This document shows positions 17,403 through 25,790 of a stretch of 64,000 bases of DNA, piece by piece. This stretch comes from Flavobacterium saliperosum (lineage in GTDB: Bacteria; Bacteroidota; Bacteroidia; Flavobacteriales; Flavobacteriaceae), in contig NZ_FMTY01000003.1 of NCBI RefSeq assembly GCF_900100625.1, positions 379,424 through 443,423 on the forward strand. Direction: 5' to 3'. Position 1 is the first letter of the stretch. Every line of letters starts with the position of its first letter. Below the pieces are notes generated by a model. That model had not been told where the DNA came from. It ran no database searches and saw only the letters and a list, made by a program, of their open reading frames with translations. The position numbers and the translations under genes were made by a program.

Positions 17403-18683
17403 TCAGTTTATGGGTTTTGGCTGATAGGTGTAAACGGTATACGGATAAATAAGTTGCGCGGTGGTTTTGGAAACCAGACAAACGATTAATATCGGAAAGA
17501 ATAAGGTGTAGTCGTTTATCAGTCCGCAAATCAGAAACAACGCGGTAAACGGTGCGTGAATACTTGCACTCAACATGGCCGCCATTCCGATAATCATAAA
17601 GTTGAGCGGAATCACATTCGCATCAAAGAAAGTGTTTAAAACGGTGGCTACCAACAACCCAAGAAAGGCTCCGATAAACATACTCGGCGCAAATACACCG
17701 CCATCACCACCAGAGGCTAACGTTATCGAGGTAATTATGGGTTTCAGAAACAGAATTCCAATCATGGTTAACACGAACGAAGTTGTAAGAACCACCGATT
17801 CGGAACTTGCAAACAAGGTTTTAACCGCATGATAACCTTCGCCGTATAATTGAGGAAATAACAGTAATGAAGCACTAATAATCACAGAACCAATAATGAT
17901 TTTGGTGGCATGGTTGTCGATTTTTGTAAAACGGCCTTTGATATAAAGTACGCATTTGGTCAGATAAACCGAATTGGCTCCTGCCAATACACCCAATAAT
18001 AAGAAATAAGGAAAAGCGTGAAGGTGCCAGGTAGCAATGCTGACTTCAAACAAAGGTTTTTCATCTAAAATAAGGATGAAAGCATAAGCGATGGCCACAG
18101 ACAAACCAGTGGTTAGGGCAAACGTTTTAGTCACTTTTTTAGAGATGACTTCAAAAGCAAACAGCATTCCGGCGATTGGACTGCTGAATAATGCTGTAAT
18201 TCCGGCCGCGATTCCGGCACAAATCAGTTCGGTTTTATGACGCTTGAAAACGTTTTCTTTTTGTTGAGCGACGGAACCAATGGCGGCCGAAGCAACCACA
18301 GTAGAAACTTCAATGCCTGTGGAACCACCAAAAACTACGGTTAGCAATCCGTTGAAAAAGTGGGAGGGGATTTTATACACCGGAATTTTTTTAGTGGGCG
18401 AACCGGTACTTTCAAAAATCTCTTTAATCCCTTTGTTTTCTTTCTTTTTAAACAAGTAATGTCTCAGTAAATAAATCACGGATAGTCCGAAAACAGGGAA
18501 TATTATAAAGAAAATCCAGTTTACAGTGGCTTTATGAAACAGTATTTCTTCGTAATGTTCGGTTAAATGTTTTAGTGAAACCGCTAAAAAGGCACAAAGG
18601 AATCCGATAACAATCGAAACGATACTCAGTTTCTGTAACGTGATTTTTTTGTGATTCTTGCGAAGATGTGTGGTTGTATTCAT
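17403..18683 (-). CDS. ClC-family chloride channel/transporter
   Basis: A 426-residue polytopic membrane protein. It has the ClC motifs GGSTGIEVS (119-127, the position of GKEGP) and GGDGGVFAPSMF (the GxFxP filter segment), with the usual helical hairpins between. In the first motif the residue aligned with the external gating glutamate of E. coli ClC is Thr122, and the nearest glutamate is Glu125. That change is expected to alter proton coupling, so this may be a channel-like rather than exchanger-type protein. It lacks C-terminal CBS domains. It is the first gene of an operon with HPP and VOC genes, transcribed from the -7 box at 18716-18723. Confidence 0.92.
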   Translation of the reverse strand: MNTTTHLRKNHKKITLQKLSIVSIVIGFLCAFLAVSLKHLTEHYEEILFHKATVNWIFFIIFPVFGLSVIYLLRHYLFKKKENKGIKEIFESTGSPTKKIPVYKIPSHFFNGLLTVVFGGSTGIEVSTVVASAAIGSVAQQKENVFKRHKTELICAGIAAGITALFSSPIAGMLFAFEVISKKVTKTFALTTGLSVAIAYAFILILDEKPLFEVSIATWHLHAFPYFLLLGVLAGANSVYLTKCVLYIKGRFTKIDNHATKIIIGSVIISASLLLFPQLYGEGYHAVKTLFASSESVVLTTSFVLTMIGILFLKPIITSITLASGGDGGVFAPSMFIGAFLGLLVATVLNTFFDANVIPLNFMIIGMAAMLSASIHAPFTALFLICGLINDYTLFFPILIVCLVSKTTAQLIYPYTVYTYQPKPIN

Positions 18684-18715
18684 TTAAAATGAGACTTCTG
18701 ACTAATTAGGAAGCA

Positions 18716-18723
18716 CAAAAATA
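18716..18723 (-). promoter_or_regulatory. -7 element of the ClC/HPP/VOC operon
   Basis: TATTTTTG on the minus strand, 32 bp before the ATG of the ClC gene. No TTG lies at the -33 distance. Confidence 0.55.
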
Positions 18724-18788
18724 AGTACTGAAAAACGTAAAGTCCTTTTTGAAATGTTAAAATTTAAATTTGTTATGTAGGGGTTTAA

Positions 18789-19139
18789 TTAACTTATATT
18801 CAGTTCTTTCTTGATTTTTGCAGGTAATTTATCTTTTATTAGCGTATAGGATTGTGTAACAAAATGGTTCCATTGTGCAGGCGACAAGTTGTTGATGTCT
18901 TCAGCTAAAACCCACTTGTAGCGGGCTACATAAGGCGCCGGTTTAAAGCCATCCCGACTGGAAAGTGTGTCGAATTCGTCATCCAATACTTTAAAGGAAG
19001 CAGAAGTGGGTGTCTGATTCAAACCAATCACACAAAACATTTTTCCGCCGATACAGAAACACAAGTCGTGTTCCCATTTGATGTCTTCGGTTACTCCGGG
19101 AAGGGATTTGCAGAGCTGTTGTAAGTCTTCGATGTTCAT
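18789..19139 (-). CDS. MmcQ/YjbR family DNA-binding protein
   Basis: A 116-residue small protein with the MmcQ/YjbR (CyaY-like) fold. MNIEDLQQLCKSLPGVTEDIKWEHDLCFCIGGKMFCVI and the C-terminal LSPAQWNHFVTQSYTLIKDKLPAKIKKEL are typical. The start is taken as the ATG at 19139, which overlaps the TGA of the upstream hydrolase gene (ATGA), so the two genes are translationally coupled. A longer in-frame start at 19190 lies wholly inside that gene and adds a basic, non-homologous stretch. The family name suggests DNA binding, but a function in cells is not established. Confidence 0.88.
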   Translation of the reverse strand: MNIEDLQQLCKSLPGVTEDIKWEHDLCFCIGGKMFCVIGLNQTPTSASFKVLDDEFDTLSSRDGFKPAPYVARYKWVLAEDINNLSPAQWNHFVTQSYTLIKDKLPAKIKKELNIS

Positions 19140-20434
19140 AGCAATTGCGCGATTTTTCTTTTTCTTAACCAAGTTTCCATGGTGTCCCAAAAACCTGGTG
19201 CGTATTTCCAGCTGAATTCGTCATTTGGCAGGCCGGTTTTAGCGACGATGCCTCCGTGTCCCATGTTTGGGATTATAAATACGGTATGATCCTTATTTTT
19301 GGCAAGGGCCAAGGCCTCCAAGATACGTGGGTAACTTTTTTGTGAATTGACGTTCCAGTCTTTTTCGGCTAATTGCCAATACACAGGGATTTTTAACTGT
19401 TTCAGATAGTCATAACTGTCAACATAAAGGTTCTTGCTTAACCAGGTCCACCATTTTTCGGAGCCAGGTGTTTTGACTCTGGGTGTTGGGAAAACTTTTG
19501 AAAACCAGGGTTTGTCTTTGTAGCTCAAATAAATGTCGTTGCCTTCTTCCCAAGTCTTGTTTTGAGCGGCCGCTACCCAGTGCTGGCGAACCATTACCAT
19601 GATTTCGGCTATTTCTTCTTTGGTGAAACCATCAGCAATAAAGCTTCCTTCATATTCATGCGCTATCGTTTCGAGGACACTTTGTCCGGAACCTACACGC
19701 ATTAACAAAAAGGAAACGACTTTTGATTTTGCGGCTGCCATGGAACCTACCCAACCTCCCTGACTGGTGCCAAGAATGCCTATTTTCTTTTGGTTTACTT
19801 TCGGATTGGATTTTACGGTGTTAACAGCGGCTACCACATCCTCTGCTAACGCATCTAAAGCGGCTACCTCCCAATCGCCTTGTGATTTTCCGGCGCCCTG
19901 TTTGTCGAAAGTGAAAACACCAATACCCAATTGTAAAAAGTAGGTGGTAAAGAAACTAACGCCTCGAGTGGTCGGCCCTGAACCGTGTGCGAAAACCACA
20001 ACCGGATGTTTTCCTTTTGTAACGGGTAAATATAAATCGCCTTCTAAAGTATTGTTACCGCTTTTGAATGAAATCGTTTCACGGGTATGCGGGAAGATTT
20101 TTTTTCCTACGATTGATTTTCCGTTTTTGGTCTGGATTAACTCATTGGCCTTGAAATGGAAAACTAAAGTACTGTCGTTGTTTTCTTTGAAATGCGTGTC
20201 GTCAATCGGAAGTAAAGCCCCTTGTTTTAACGTTTTTAAATTAAGATACACAAGGTTGTGATTGAACTCATCGAAAATACCAAGCGTAATTTTTTCATCA
20301 TTACCGAAATCATAGGTGCCTTCGTAAGAATACAACTTTTTGGGATCAACGGTATGCTGACTGAATGAGGGGATGGTAATAATAAACAGAGAAAATACAA
20401 GGATGGCCTTGTAAAAGGATTTGATTTTTTTCAT
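19136..20434 (-). CDS. Secreted alpha/beta hydrolase
   Basis: A 432-residue exported enzyme with a signal peptide at about 1-25 (ILVFSLFIITIPSFSQ). The hydrolase domain follows: oxyanion-hole motif FAHGSGPTTRG, then DKQGAGKS, the nucleophile elbow GTSQGG, and a late His in NMGHGG. The N-terminal 110 residues (YEGTYDFGNDEKITLGIFDE) are an extra beta-rich module common in secreted Bacteroidota hydrolases. It probably acts on esters or peptides in the periplasm; the substrate is unknown. Its stop codon overlaps the start of the MmcQ-like gene by 4 bp. Confidence 0.85.
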   Translation of the reverse strand: MKKIKSFYKAILVFSLFIITIPSFSQHTVDPKKLYSYEGTYDFGNDEKITLGIFDEFNHNLVYLNLKTLKQGALLPIDDTHFKENNDSTLVFHFKANELIQTKNGKSIVGKKIFPHTRETISFKSGNNTLEGDLYLPVTKGKHPVVVFAHGSGPTTRGVSFFTTYFLQLGIGVFTFDKQGAGKSQGDWEVAALDALAEDVVAAVNTVKSNPKVNQKKIGILGTSQGGWVGSMAAAKSKVVSFLLMRVGSGQSVLETIAHEYEGSFIADGFTKEEIAEIMVMVRQHWVAAAQNKTWEEGNDIYLSYKDKPWFSKVFPTPRVKTPGSEKWWTWLSKNLYVDSYDYLKQLKIPVYWQLAEKDWNVNSQKSYPRILEALALAKNKDHTVFIIPNMGHGGIVAKTGLPNDEFSWKYAPGFWDTMETWLRKRKIAQLL

Positions 20435-20489
20435 GATGATTGATGATGATTGATGATATTTAATTACAAAAGAATAAAAAAAAATTAAC

Positions 20490-20948
20490 TTATGACTTTG
20501 GTTTGGTGATTTTCTTATGAGTCTCCGGAACGGCCATCAAGGCAGCACTGCAGAACCACGGAGTTAATTCGACTTCGAAAATTTTAGCTTTTACGGCAGG
20601 GTCGGTTTCCACCAAAGCCTGCGCTTCCTCTACCGTAGTTACGTTGAAGATGAAAACGCCTCTGTAATTACGGTCGTTTTTCATGAACGGGCCCGCAACT
20701 ACCAGTTTTCCTTCATCGGCGAGACGGTTGATGTTGGCCATGTGCCCTTCAAAATATTTGGCTTTTTCTTCTTTGGTTGCAGTGGTATTGCTTCCTGTTT
20801 TTAGAATGCAGAAGATATAGGTTTTCATTCCGTTGTCGTTACCACCTAACTCTTTGGCAAGCTTTTCATCGTAAACGGTTTCGGTTTTTTGGGCTGTCAA
20901 TGTGTTGATGGATAGCAGCATCAGCAAGATATACAATAACTTTTTCAT
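20490..20948 (-). CDS. Secreted YciI-like protein
   Basis: A 152-residue exported protein. MKKLLYILLMLLSINTLTAQ is a signal peptide, which supports the ATG at 20948 rather than one at 20996 that would lie upstream of the predicted -7 box. The mature part (MKTYIFCILKTGSN; YFEGHMANINRLADEGKLVVAGPF; GVFIFNVTTVEEAQALVETDPAV) has the YciI ferredoxin-like fold, including the His-Asp-type active region H...AGPF. A signal peptide on this normally cytoplasmic family is notable. The gene is divergent from the TonB receptor gene. Confidence 0.85.
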   Translation of the reverse strand: MKKLLYILLMLLSINTLTAQKTETVYDEKLAKELGGNDNGMKTYIFCILKTGSNTTATKEEKAKYFEGHMANINRLADEGKLVVAGPFMKNDRNYRGVFIFNVTTVEEAQALVETDPAVKAKIFEVELTPWFCSAALMAVPETHKKITKPKS

Positions 20949-20971
20949 CGGATGTTTTTTTAATGGTATTT

Positions 20972-20979
20972 CAAATGTA
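20972..20979 (-). promoter_or_regulatory. -7 element upstream of the secreted YciI-like gene
   Basis: TACATTTG on the minus strand, 23 bp before the ATG at 20948. The LytTR-type operator at 21028-21057 begins 48 bp beyond it, so it lies between two divergent promoters. Confidence 0.55.
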
Positions 20980-21027
20980 CAAAATAAACTTTGCACTCAG
21001 CTGTTTAGTCACTCTGTCGCTTGAATT

Positions 21028-21098
21028 ACGGTTCATCCTCAAAAAATAACAATTCGGCATTCTTTTTTATACTATGTGGTTTTTCTTGAGCACATTTG
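21028..21098 (+). promoter_or_regulatory. Predicted LytTR-type operator and promoter of the TonB receptor gene
   Basis: ACGGTTCAT (21028-21036) and ACAATTCGG (21049-21057) form a 9-bp direct repeat with a 12-bp spacer. CACATTTG (21091-21098) lies 33 bp later and matches TAnnTTTG at all but the first base. No TTG -33 element is present, which fits an activator-dependent promoter. LytTR response regulators such as AgrA bind 9-bp direct repeats spaced by 12 bp; assignment to the regulator at 27811-28563 is inference. The layout is repeated exactly at 23311-23381. Confidence 0.65.
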
Positions 21099-21118
21099 TA
21101 CCATCAAAACCAAACAAA

Positions 21119-23272
21119 ATGAAAACCATACTTACTTTCTTAATTGTCTTATACAGCATAAATTTTTTTGGACAAACCACGATTTCCGGAAATGTAACCG
21201 ACCGTAAAGGTAAAATCATAACCGGAGCCAACGTATTTATTGAAGGCGCTTATGACGGAGCGACCACCGATGCCGAAGGGAATTTTACCTTTACCACTAT
21301 GGAAAAAGGGCTGCAAACGGTGGTAATCACTTATTTGAGTTTTGAGACTTTTAGGATGCCGGTTACCATTGAAACCTACCAGCCGCAAACGATAAAACTT
21401 CGCGAGAGTGTAAATACGTTGGATGCGGTAGTGATTTCGGCCGGAACGTTTAAAGCGGGCGACAATTCGAAAGTATCGGCGTTGAAACCCTTGGACATTG
21501 TTACTACAGCAGGGGCAGCCGGAGACATTATCGGCGCTTTGCAAACTTTACCGGGCGCGCAAATTGTGGGCGAGAGCGGAAGGTTGTTTGTACGTGGCGG
21601 GGAATCCGATGAAACCCAAACCTATGTGGACGGAATTCGAGTAGCGCAACCGTATGGAGCTACGGCGAACAATTTACCAACGCGTGGACGTTTTTCACCT
21701 TTCTTATTCAGTGGGATGACGTTTTCCACTGGCGGTTATTCGGCTGAATTTGGCGATGCGTTGTCCAGTGTTTTGTTGTTGAATACGACCAATGAAGCGG
21801 ATCAGGAAGAATCGCACCTGTCTTTTATGACCGTAGGTTTGGGAGCAAGCAATACGCAGAAATGGAAGAAGAGCTCGCTGACTTTCAATACGTCCTACAT
21901 CAATTTGGAACCGTATCAGAAGGTTATCAAACAGGATGTCGACTGGATTAAACCGTATCAGTCCTTATCGGGAGAAACGGTTTTCAGAAGAAATTTCGAG
22001 AACGGATTGTTTAAGTTCTATGCCGCTTTTGATTATGCGACTTTTAATCTGAACCAGAAAGACGTGAATTCGGCAACTCCGATAAATGTGGATACTAAGA
22101 ACAATAATTTTTACCTGAATTCATCCTATAAAGGGAATTTCGGTTTGGGCTGGAGTATTCAAACAGGCATCAGTTTCGGTTTCGGACAAAATAAAATCGG
22201 ATTGGATGTCAACGATTTGAACAACCGCGAAAACGCATCACACCTAAAGCTGAAGCTGACCAAGAAGTTTTCAGACCGAATCAATCTGACTTTTGGTGGG
22301 GATTATTTCATTACCGATTTTGATGAGACCTATAAAGACCAGAATTTTGGCGATTTTACGTATGGATACCGCAACAATATAGGAGCCGTATTTGCAGAAA
22401 CGGATATTTTCTTTTCGAAGAAATTAGCGGCTAAATTGGGCGTGAGAGCGATGAACAGCGATTTGTTAGACAAAAGTGTTGCCGATCCGAGAATCTCTCT
22501 GGCATACAAGACGAGTAAAAACGGACAGGTCTCGTTAGCATATGGCGATTTTCATCAGAATCCGAAACAGGACTACCTTAAGTTTTACTCCGATTTCAAT
22601 TATGAAAAAACATCGCATTACATCCTGAACTATTTGTATGCAAACAACAGAAAAACCTTGCGTGCCGAAGTGTTCTTTAAGGATTACTCCGATTTGGTGA
22701 AATACAACGGGAGTATGCCATTATTTAACAGCCAATACAACAACAACGGTTACGGTTATGCAAAAGGACTGGATGTGTTTTGGAGAGACAGCCGCTCGAT
22801 TAAGAACATGGATTATTGGGTTTCCTATTCTTTTATTGACAGCAAGCGGGATTATAAGAATTATGAAGCGAAGGTTACTCCGAATTTTGTGGCCAATCAT
22901 ACACTGTCGGTAGTTGGGAAATATTGGGTTGAGGATTGGAAATCGCAAATCAGCGTAACCAACAGTTTTGCTACCGGACGCCCTTACGACAATCCGAACG
23001 AAACCGCCTTCATGAACGGAAAGACAAAAAACTATAACAGTTTGAGTATGAGTTGGGCGTATTTGCTTTCACAACAAAAGATTTTGTATTTTTCGGTATC
23101 GAATGTATTGGGGAATGATAACGTTTTTGGTTATCAGTATGCGAATTCCCCGGATTTGGCAGGACAATTTCAGCGCCAGGCCATCACACAACCGGCAGAC
23201 CGTTTCTTTTTTATCGGGTTCTTCTGGACGATAAGTCAGGATAAGAGTAAAAATCAGTTGGAGAATTTGTAA
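21119..23272 (+). CDS. TonB-dependent receptor with carboxypeptidase-like N-terminal domain
   Basis: A 717-residue outer membrane protein. The signal peptide is MKTILTFLIVLYSINFFGQ (1-19), which decides the ATG at 21119. A CarboxypepD_reg-like beta sandwich follows (about 22-95: ISGNVTDRKGKIITGANVFIEGAYDGATTDAEGNFTF is typical). The plug domain is at about 115-215 (DIIGALQTLPGAQIVGESGRLFVRGG; TYVDGIRV) and then a 22-strand barrel. It is shorter than SusC proteins (about 1000 residues) and has no SusD partner beside it. It probably imports an unidentified ligand using TonB energy. A LytTR-type operator lies upstream, linking it to the two-component genes 1-5 kb downstream. Confidence 0.93.
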   Translation: MKTILTFLIVLYSINFFGQTTISGNVTDRKGKIITGANVFIEGAYDGATTDAEGNFTFTTMEKGLQTVVITYLSFETFRMPVTIETYQPQTIKLRESVNTLDAVVISAGTFKAGDNSKVSALKPLDIVTTAGAAGDIIGALQTLPGAQIVGESGRLFVRGGESDETQTYVDGIRVAQPYGATANNLPTRGRFSPFLFSGMTFSTGGYSAEFGDALSSVLLLNTTNEADQEESHLSFMTVGLGASNTQKWKKSSLTFNTSYINLEPYQKVIKQDVDWIKPYQSLSGETVFRRNFENGLFKFYAAFDYATFNLNQKDVNSATPINVDTKNNNFYLNSSYKGNFGLGWSIQTGISFGFGQNKIGLDVNDLNNRENASHLKLKLTKKFSDRINLTFGGDYFITDFDETYKDQNFGDFTYGYRNNIGAVFAETDIFFSKKLAAKLGVRAMNSDLLDKSVADPRISLAYKTSKNGQVSLAYGDFHQNPKQDYLKFYSDFNYEKTSHYILNYLYANNRKTLRAEVFFKDYSDLVKYNGSMPLFNSQYNNNGYGYAKGLDVFWRDSRSIKNMDYWVSYSFIDSKRDYKNYEAKVTPNFVANHTLSVVGKYWVEDWKSQISVTNSFATGRPYDNPNETAFMNGKTKNYNSLSMSWAYLLSQQKILYFSVSNVLGNDNVFGYQYANSPDLAGQFQRQAITQPADRFFFIGFFWTISQDKSKNQLENL

Positions 23273-23310
23273 GCTTACAGCTGTCTGCTATAAGCTGTTA
23301 GCTAAAAAAA

Positions 23311-23381
23311 ACAATTCATCCTCAAATTTCGACAGTTCGGTAAGGATAAATTTTACAGGTATGAAAACCGACCTACATTTG
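23311..23381 (+). promoter_or_regulatory. Predicted LytTR-type operator and promoter of the secreted TPR gene
   Basis: ACAATTCAT (23311-23319) and ACAGTTCGG (23332-23340) are 9-bp direct repeats with a 12-bp spacer. TACATTTG (23374-23381), a perfect TAnnTTTG, follows after 33 bp. The 26 bases ending each operator (23315-23340 and 21032-21057) share their first 12 bases and 8 of the last 9. The same operator-to-promoter distance at two genes argues for a common activator. Confidence 0.68.
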
Positions 23382-23451
23382 ACATATAAATTAAAGGTTT
23401 CAATCATTCATCATTAACAAAAATCAGTAATTAATTAAAAGAATAGAAATT

Positions 23452-24081
23452 ATGACTAGAATTATCACATCATTAGTATTTTTTATCTGCACATTGGCAT
23501 ATGCTCAGTCGCCATCACAGTACGAACAGGGAATGGGAAAAGCCATGGGATTATGGAAAGAAGGAAAAACTGCGGAAGCAACTGCTATTTTCGAAAGAAT
23601 CGCATCGGTAGAGAAAACAAACTGGTTGCCAAATTATTATGTGGCCTTCATCAATACAATTGAAGTATTTCAATCTCAGGATAAATCGAAAGCACCGGCT
23701 TATTTGGATAAAGCACAGCAGGCTTTGGATAACGCGTCGGCAATCAGTCCGAATAATCCCGAATTGATGGTGGCTCAGGCGATGATTTACACGGCCTGGA
23801 TTGTTCAGGATCCGATGACCAACGGCATGAAGTATTCCAGCAAAGCAATGGAACAGTACTACAAAGCACAAGCGATTGCACCGGAAAACCCAAGAGTGGT
23901 GTTCTCTAAAGCCGAATTTGAAATTGGCGGAGCGAAATACTGGGGAACCGATACCAAACCAATGTGTGCGGAAATTGAACGTTCTTTAGCTTTATTCGCT
24001 AAATTTAAACCCGAAACCGCATTTCACCCAAGTTGGGGATTAGACAGAGCAAAAGAGGCTTTAGTAAATTGCGGAAAATAA
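23452..24081 (+). CDS. Secreted protein with TPR-like helices
   Basis: A 209-residue exported protein. The signal peptide is at about 1-18 (IITSLVFFICTLAYAQ). Helical repeats of TPR/Sel1-like spacing follow: YEQGMGKAMGLWKEGKTAEATAIFERIA, YLDKAQQALDNASAISPNNPELMVAQAMIY, SSKAMEQYYKAQAIAPENPRVVFSKAEF. Two cysteines (MCAEIE and VNCGK at the C-terminus) could form a disulfide. It is probably a periplasmic protein-binding scaffold with no enzyme motif. It lies between the TonB receptor and the histidine kinase genes and shares the receptor's predicted operator, so it may act with the receptor or in sensing. Confidence 0.75.
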   Translation: MTRIITSLVFFICTLAYAQSPSQYEQGMGKAMGLWKEGKTAEATAIFERIASVEKTNWLPNYYVAFINTIEVFQSQDKSKAPAYLDKAQQALDNASAISPNNPELMVAQAMIYTAWIVQDPMTNGMKYSSKAMEQYYKAQAIAPENPRVVFSKAEFEIGGAKYWGTDTKPMCAEIERSLALFAKFKPETAFHPSWGLDRAKEALVNCGK

Positions 24082-24083
24082 AT

Positions 24084-24131
24084 TTTTAAGTGACTCGGCA
24101 ACTCAGTTACTTAGTCACTTAGTTACTCATA
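24084..24131 (+). repeat. 8-bp-period repeat block before the histidine kinase gene
   Basis: The octamers GACTCGGC, AACTCAGT, TACTTAGT, CACTTAGT and TACTCATA run from 24092 to 24131, and TTTTAAGT just before may be a sixth. The block ends 5 bp before the ATG. The same period and core (CTTAG/CTCAG) occur before three other genes in the window. Confidence 0.75.
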
Positions 24132-24136
24132 ATAAA

Positions 24137-25474
24137 ATGAATATATATTTAAAACATTTTTTACGTTCGATTGCCATTGGATTACTGGTTTTTTTCCTGC
24201 TGCTGTTTTTGAGCTGGATAACCGGATCGACCATTGCAATGGACCGGAAATTGCTGATGAACTTGCAGTTTACCTTGTTGTATTCGGTTTGTTTGTATAT
24301 GGCGAATTCGATATTGTTCATTTATTTAGACCGAATTTTTGCCGATGACCGGTTTTCTTTTAAACGATTGCTCATAGGGTTTATAAGTTCTTTTTTTACT
24401 TCAGTTTTCATTATTTTCCTGTTGCGGGTTTTTGAAGAAGTGGTGATTAACCAAAACACGTTGGATGATTTTCTGACAAATGAACAGGCTGGGAATTATT
24501 TGGTAGCCACCATTATTACGTTCATCGTTACGCTTATTGCTCATTTGGTTTATTTCTATCGTTCCTACCAGGAGAATAGAGTTAAACAGCAGAAAATAAT
24601 AGCGGGAACGGCTTCGGCAAAGTTTGAGAGTTTGAAGAATCAGATTGACCCGCATTTTTTGTTCAACAGCTTGAATGTATTGAGTTCATTGATTGAGGAA
24701 AATCCTGAAAACGCACAAAAATTCACTTCGTCGCTGTCGAAAATTTACCGCTATGTTCTGGAACAGCGTGATAAGGAATTGGTGAGTATTGAAGAAGAGC
24801 TGACTTTCGCCAAAACGTACATGAATTTATTGAAAATGCGATTCGAAAACAGTATTTTCTATGAATTACCGGCAAAAGTGAGCAATCCGGAAGCTAAAAT
24901 TGTTCCGCTGTCGTTGCAATTACTATTGGAGAATACGGTAAAACATAATGTGGTAAGCGAAAAAAAACCCTTGCACATCCGCATTTTCGAACGCGATAAT
25001 TGCCTGATTGTGCAAAACGATTATCAGAAAAAAGAAGTGCTGAAAGACCGTCAGGGTGTCGGACTGCAAAACATTATAAGTCGGTATGCCATTTTAACCG
25101 ACAGAAAAGTCAGAATTACTCAAAGCGAAAAAGAATTTACGGTAGAATTACCGTTATTAACCAAACAGATAGGAATTATGGAAATAACCTCTCATTACAG
25201 TGATGATTCGGCCTATTACAGAGCCAAAAAAAGAGTGGAAGCCATTCGTGGTTTTTACGGAAGTTTAATATCGTACTGCGTTGTCATTCCGGTGCTGGTA
25301 TTTATCAATTTGCAATTTTCCTCTAAATTCCAATGGTTCTGGTTTCCGATGCTTGGATGGGGAATCGGACTGGTAATGCACGGTATTGGCGTTTTCGGAT
25401 ACGGTTCGCGATGGGAAGATCGTAAAATACGGGAAATTTTAAATGAAGACAAAGAAAAACAAAATTGGAAGTAA
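24137..25474 (+). CDS. LytS-type sensor histidine kinase with C-terminal 2TM domain
   Basis: A 445-residue inner-membrane protein. Four N-terminal helices sit at about 10-28, 43-65, 77-98 and 121-142. A short coiled linker and the His_kinase module follow, with the phosphoacceptor in QIDPHFLFNSLN (His173). An ATP-binding region contains LLLENTVKHN and a GVGLQNI glycine box. Residues about 350-440 form a 2TM domain (RAKKRVEAIRGFYGSLISY...PMLGWGIGLVMHGIGVFG...WEDRKIREIL). No periplasmic sensor domain is visible, so the stimulus is likely sensed in the membrane. The partner is probably the LytTR regulator at 27811. Confidence 0.92.
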   Translation: MNIYLKHFLRSIAIGLLVFFLLLFLSWITGSTIAMDRKLLMNLQFTLLYSVCLYMANSILFIYLDRIFADDRFSFKRLLIGFISSFFTSVFIIFLLRVFEEVVINQNTLDDFLTNEQAGNYLVATIITFIVTLIAHLVYFYRSYQENRVKQQKIIAGTASAKFESLKNQIDPHFLFNSLNVLSSLIEENPENAQKFTSSLSKIYRYVLEQRDKELVSIEEELTFAKTYMNLLKMRFENSIFYELPAKVSNPEAKIVPLSLQLLLENTVKHNVVSEKKPLHIRIFERDNCLIVQNDYQKKEVLKDRQGVGLQNIISRYAILTDRKVRITQSEKEFTVELPLLTKQIGIMEITSHYSDDSAYYRAKKRVEAIRGFYGSLISYCVVIPVLVFINLQFSSKFQWFWFPMLGWGIGLVMHGIGVFGYGSRWEDRKIREILNEDKEKQNWK

Positions 25475-25476
25475 TC

Positions 25477-25785
25477 ATGGAACGAAATTATACAGAAGAG
25501 GAACGCTATAACCTAGCTAAGAAAAGAGTACAGGAAGTTAAAGGATTTTACGGAAATCTGACCGCCTATATTGTGGTTAACATTTTCTTGGTTGTAGTTA
25601 ATTTAATGACCTCTCCGGAACATTTATGGTTTTACTGGCCCATGTTGGGTTGGGGGATAGGAGTCCTTTTTCACGGATTACGTGTTTTTAATCGTATGCC
25701 TTTTTTAGGCAAAGACTGGGAAGAACGCAAGTTGAAAGAGTTTATGGAAGAAGAAGAGCGTCGTAAAAACCAATTTAAACAGTAG
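25477..25785 (+). CDS. 2TM domain protein
   Basis: A 102-residue protein made almost only of a 2TM domain: an amphipathic LAKKRVQEVKGFYGNL, membrane helix 1 (TAYIVVNIFLVVVNLM), membrane helix 2 within WPMLGWGIGVLFHGLRVF, and a charged tail DWEERKLKEFMEEEERRK. It starts 2 bp after the kinase stop and is very similar to the kinase's own C-terminal domain, so it likely arose by duplication and could pair with it. The ATG at 25477 is preferred over a TTG at 25465 that overlaps the kinase gene. Confidence 0.88.
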   Translation: MERNYTEEERYNLAKKRVQEVKGFYGNLTAYIVVNIFLVVVNLMTSPEHLWFYWPMLGWGIGVLFHGLRVFNRMPFLGKDWEERKLKEFMEEEERRKNQFKQ

Positions 25786-25790
25786 CTGTC

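Noticed and set aside
20435..20460. Tandem ATGATTGATG repeat before the hydrolase gene
   Set aside because: Only about two copies and A/T-rich; likely chance or slippage, with no clear role.
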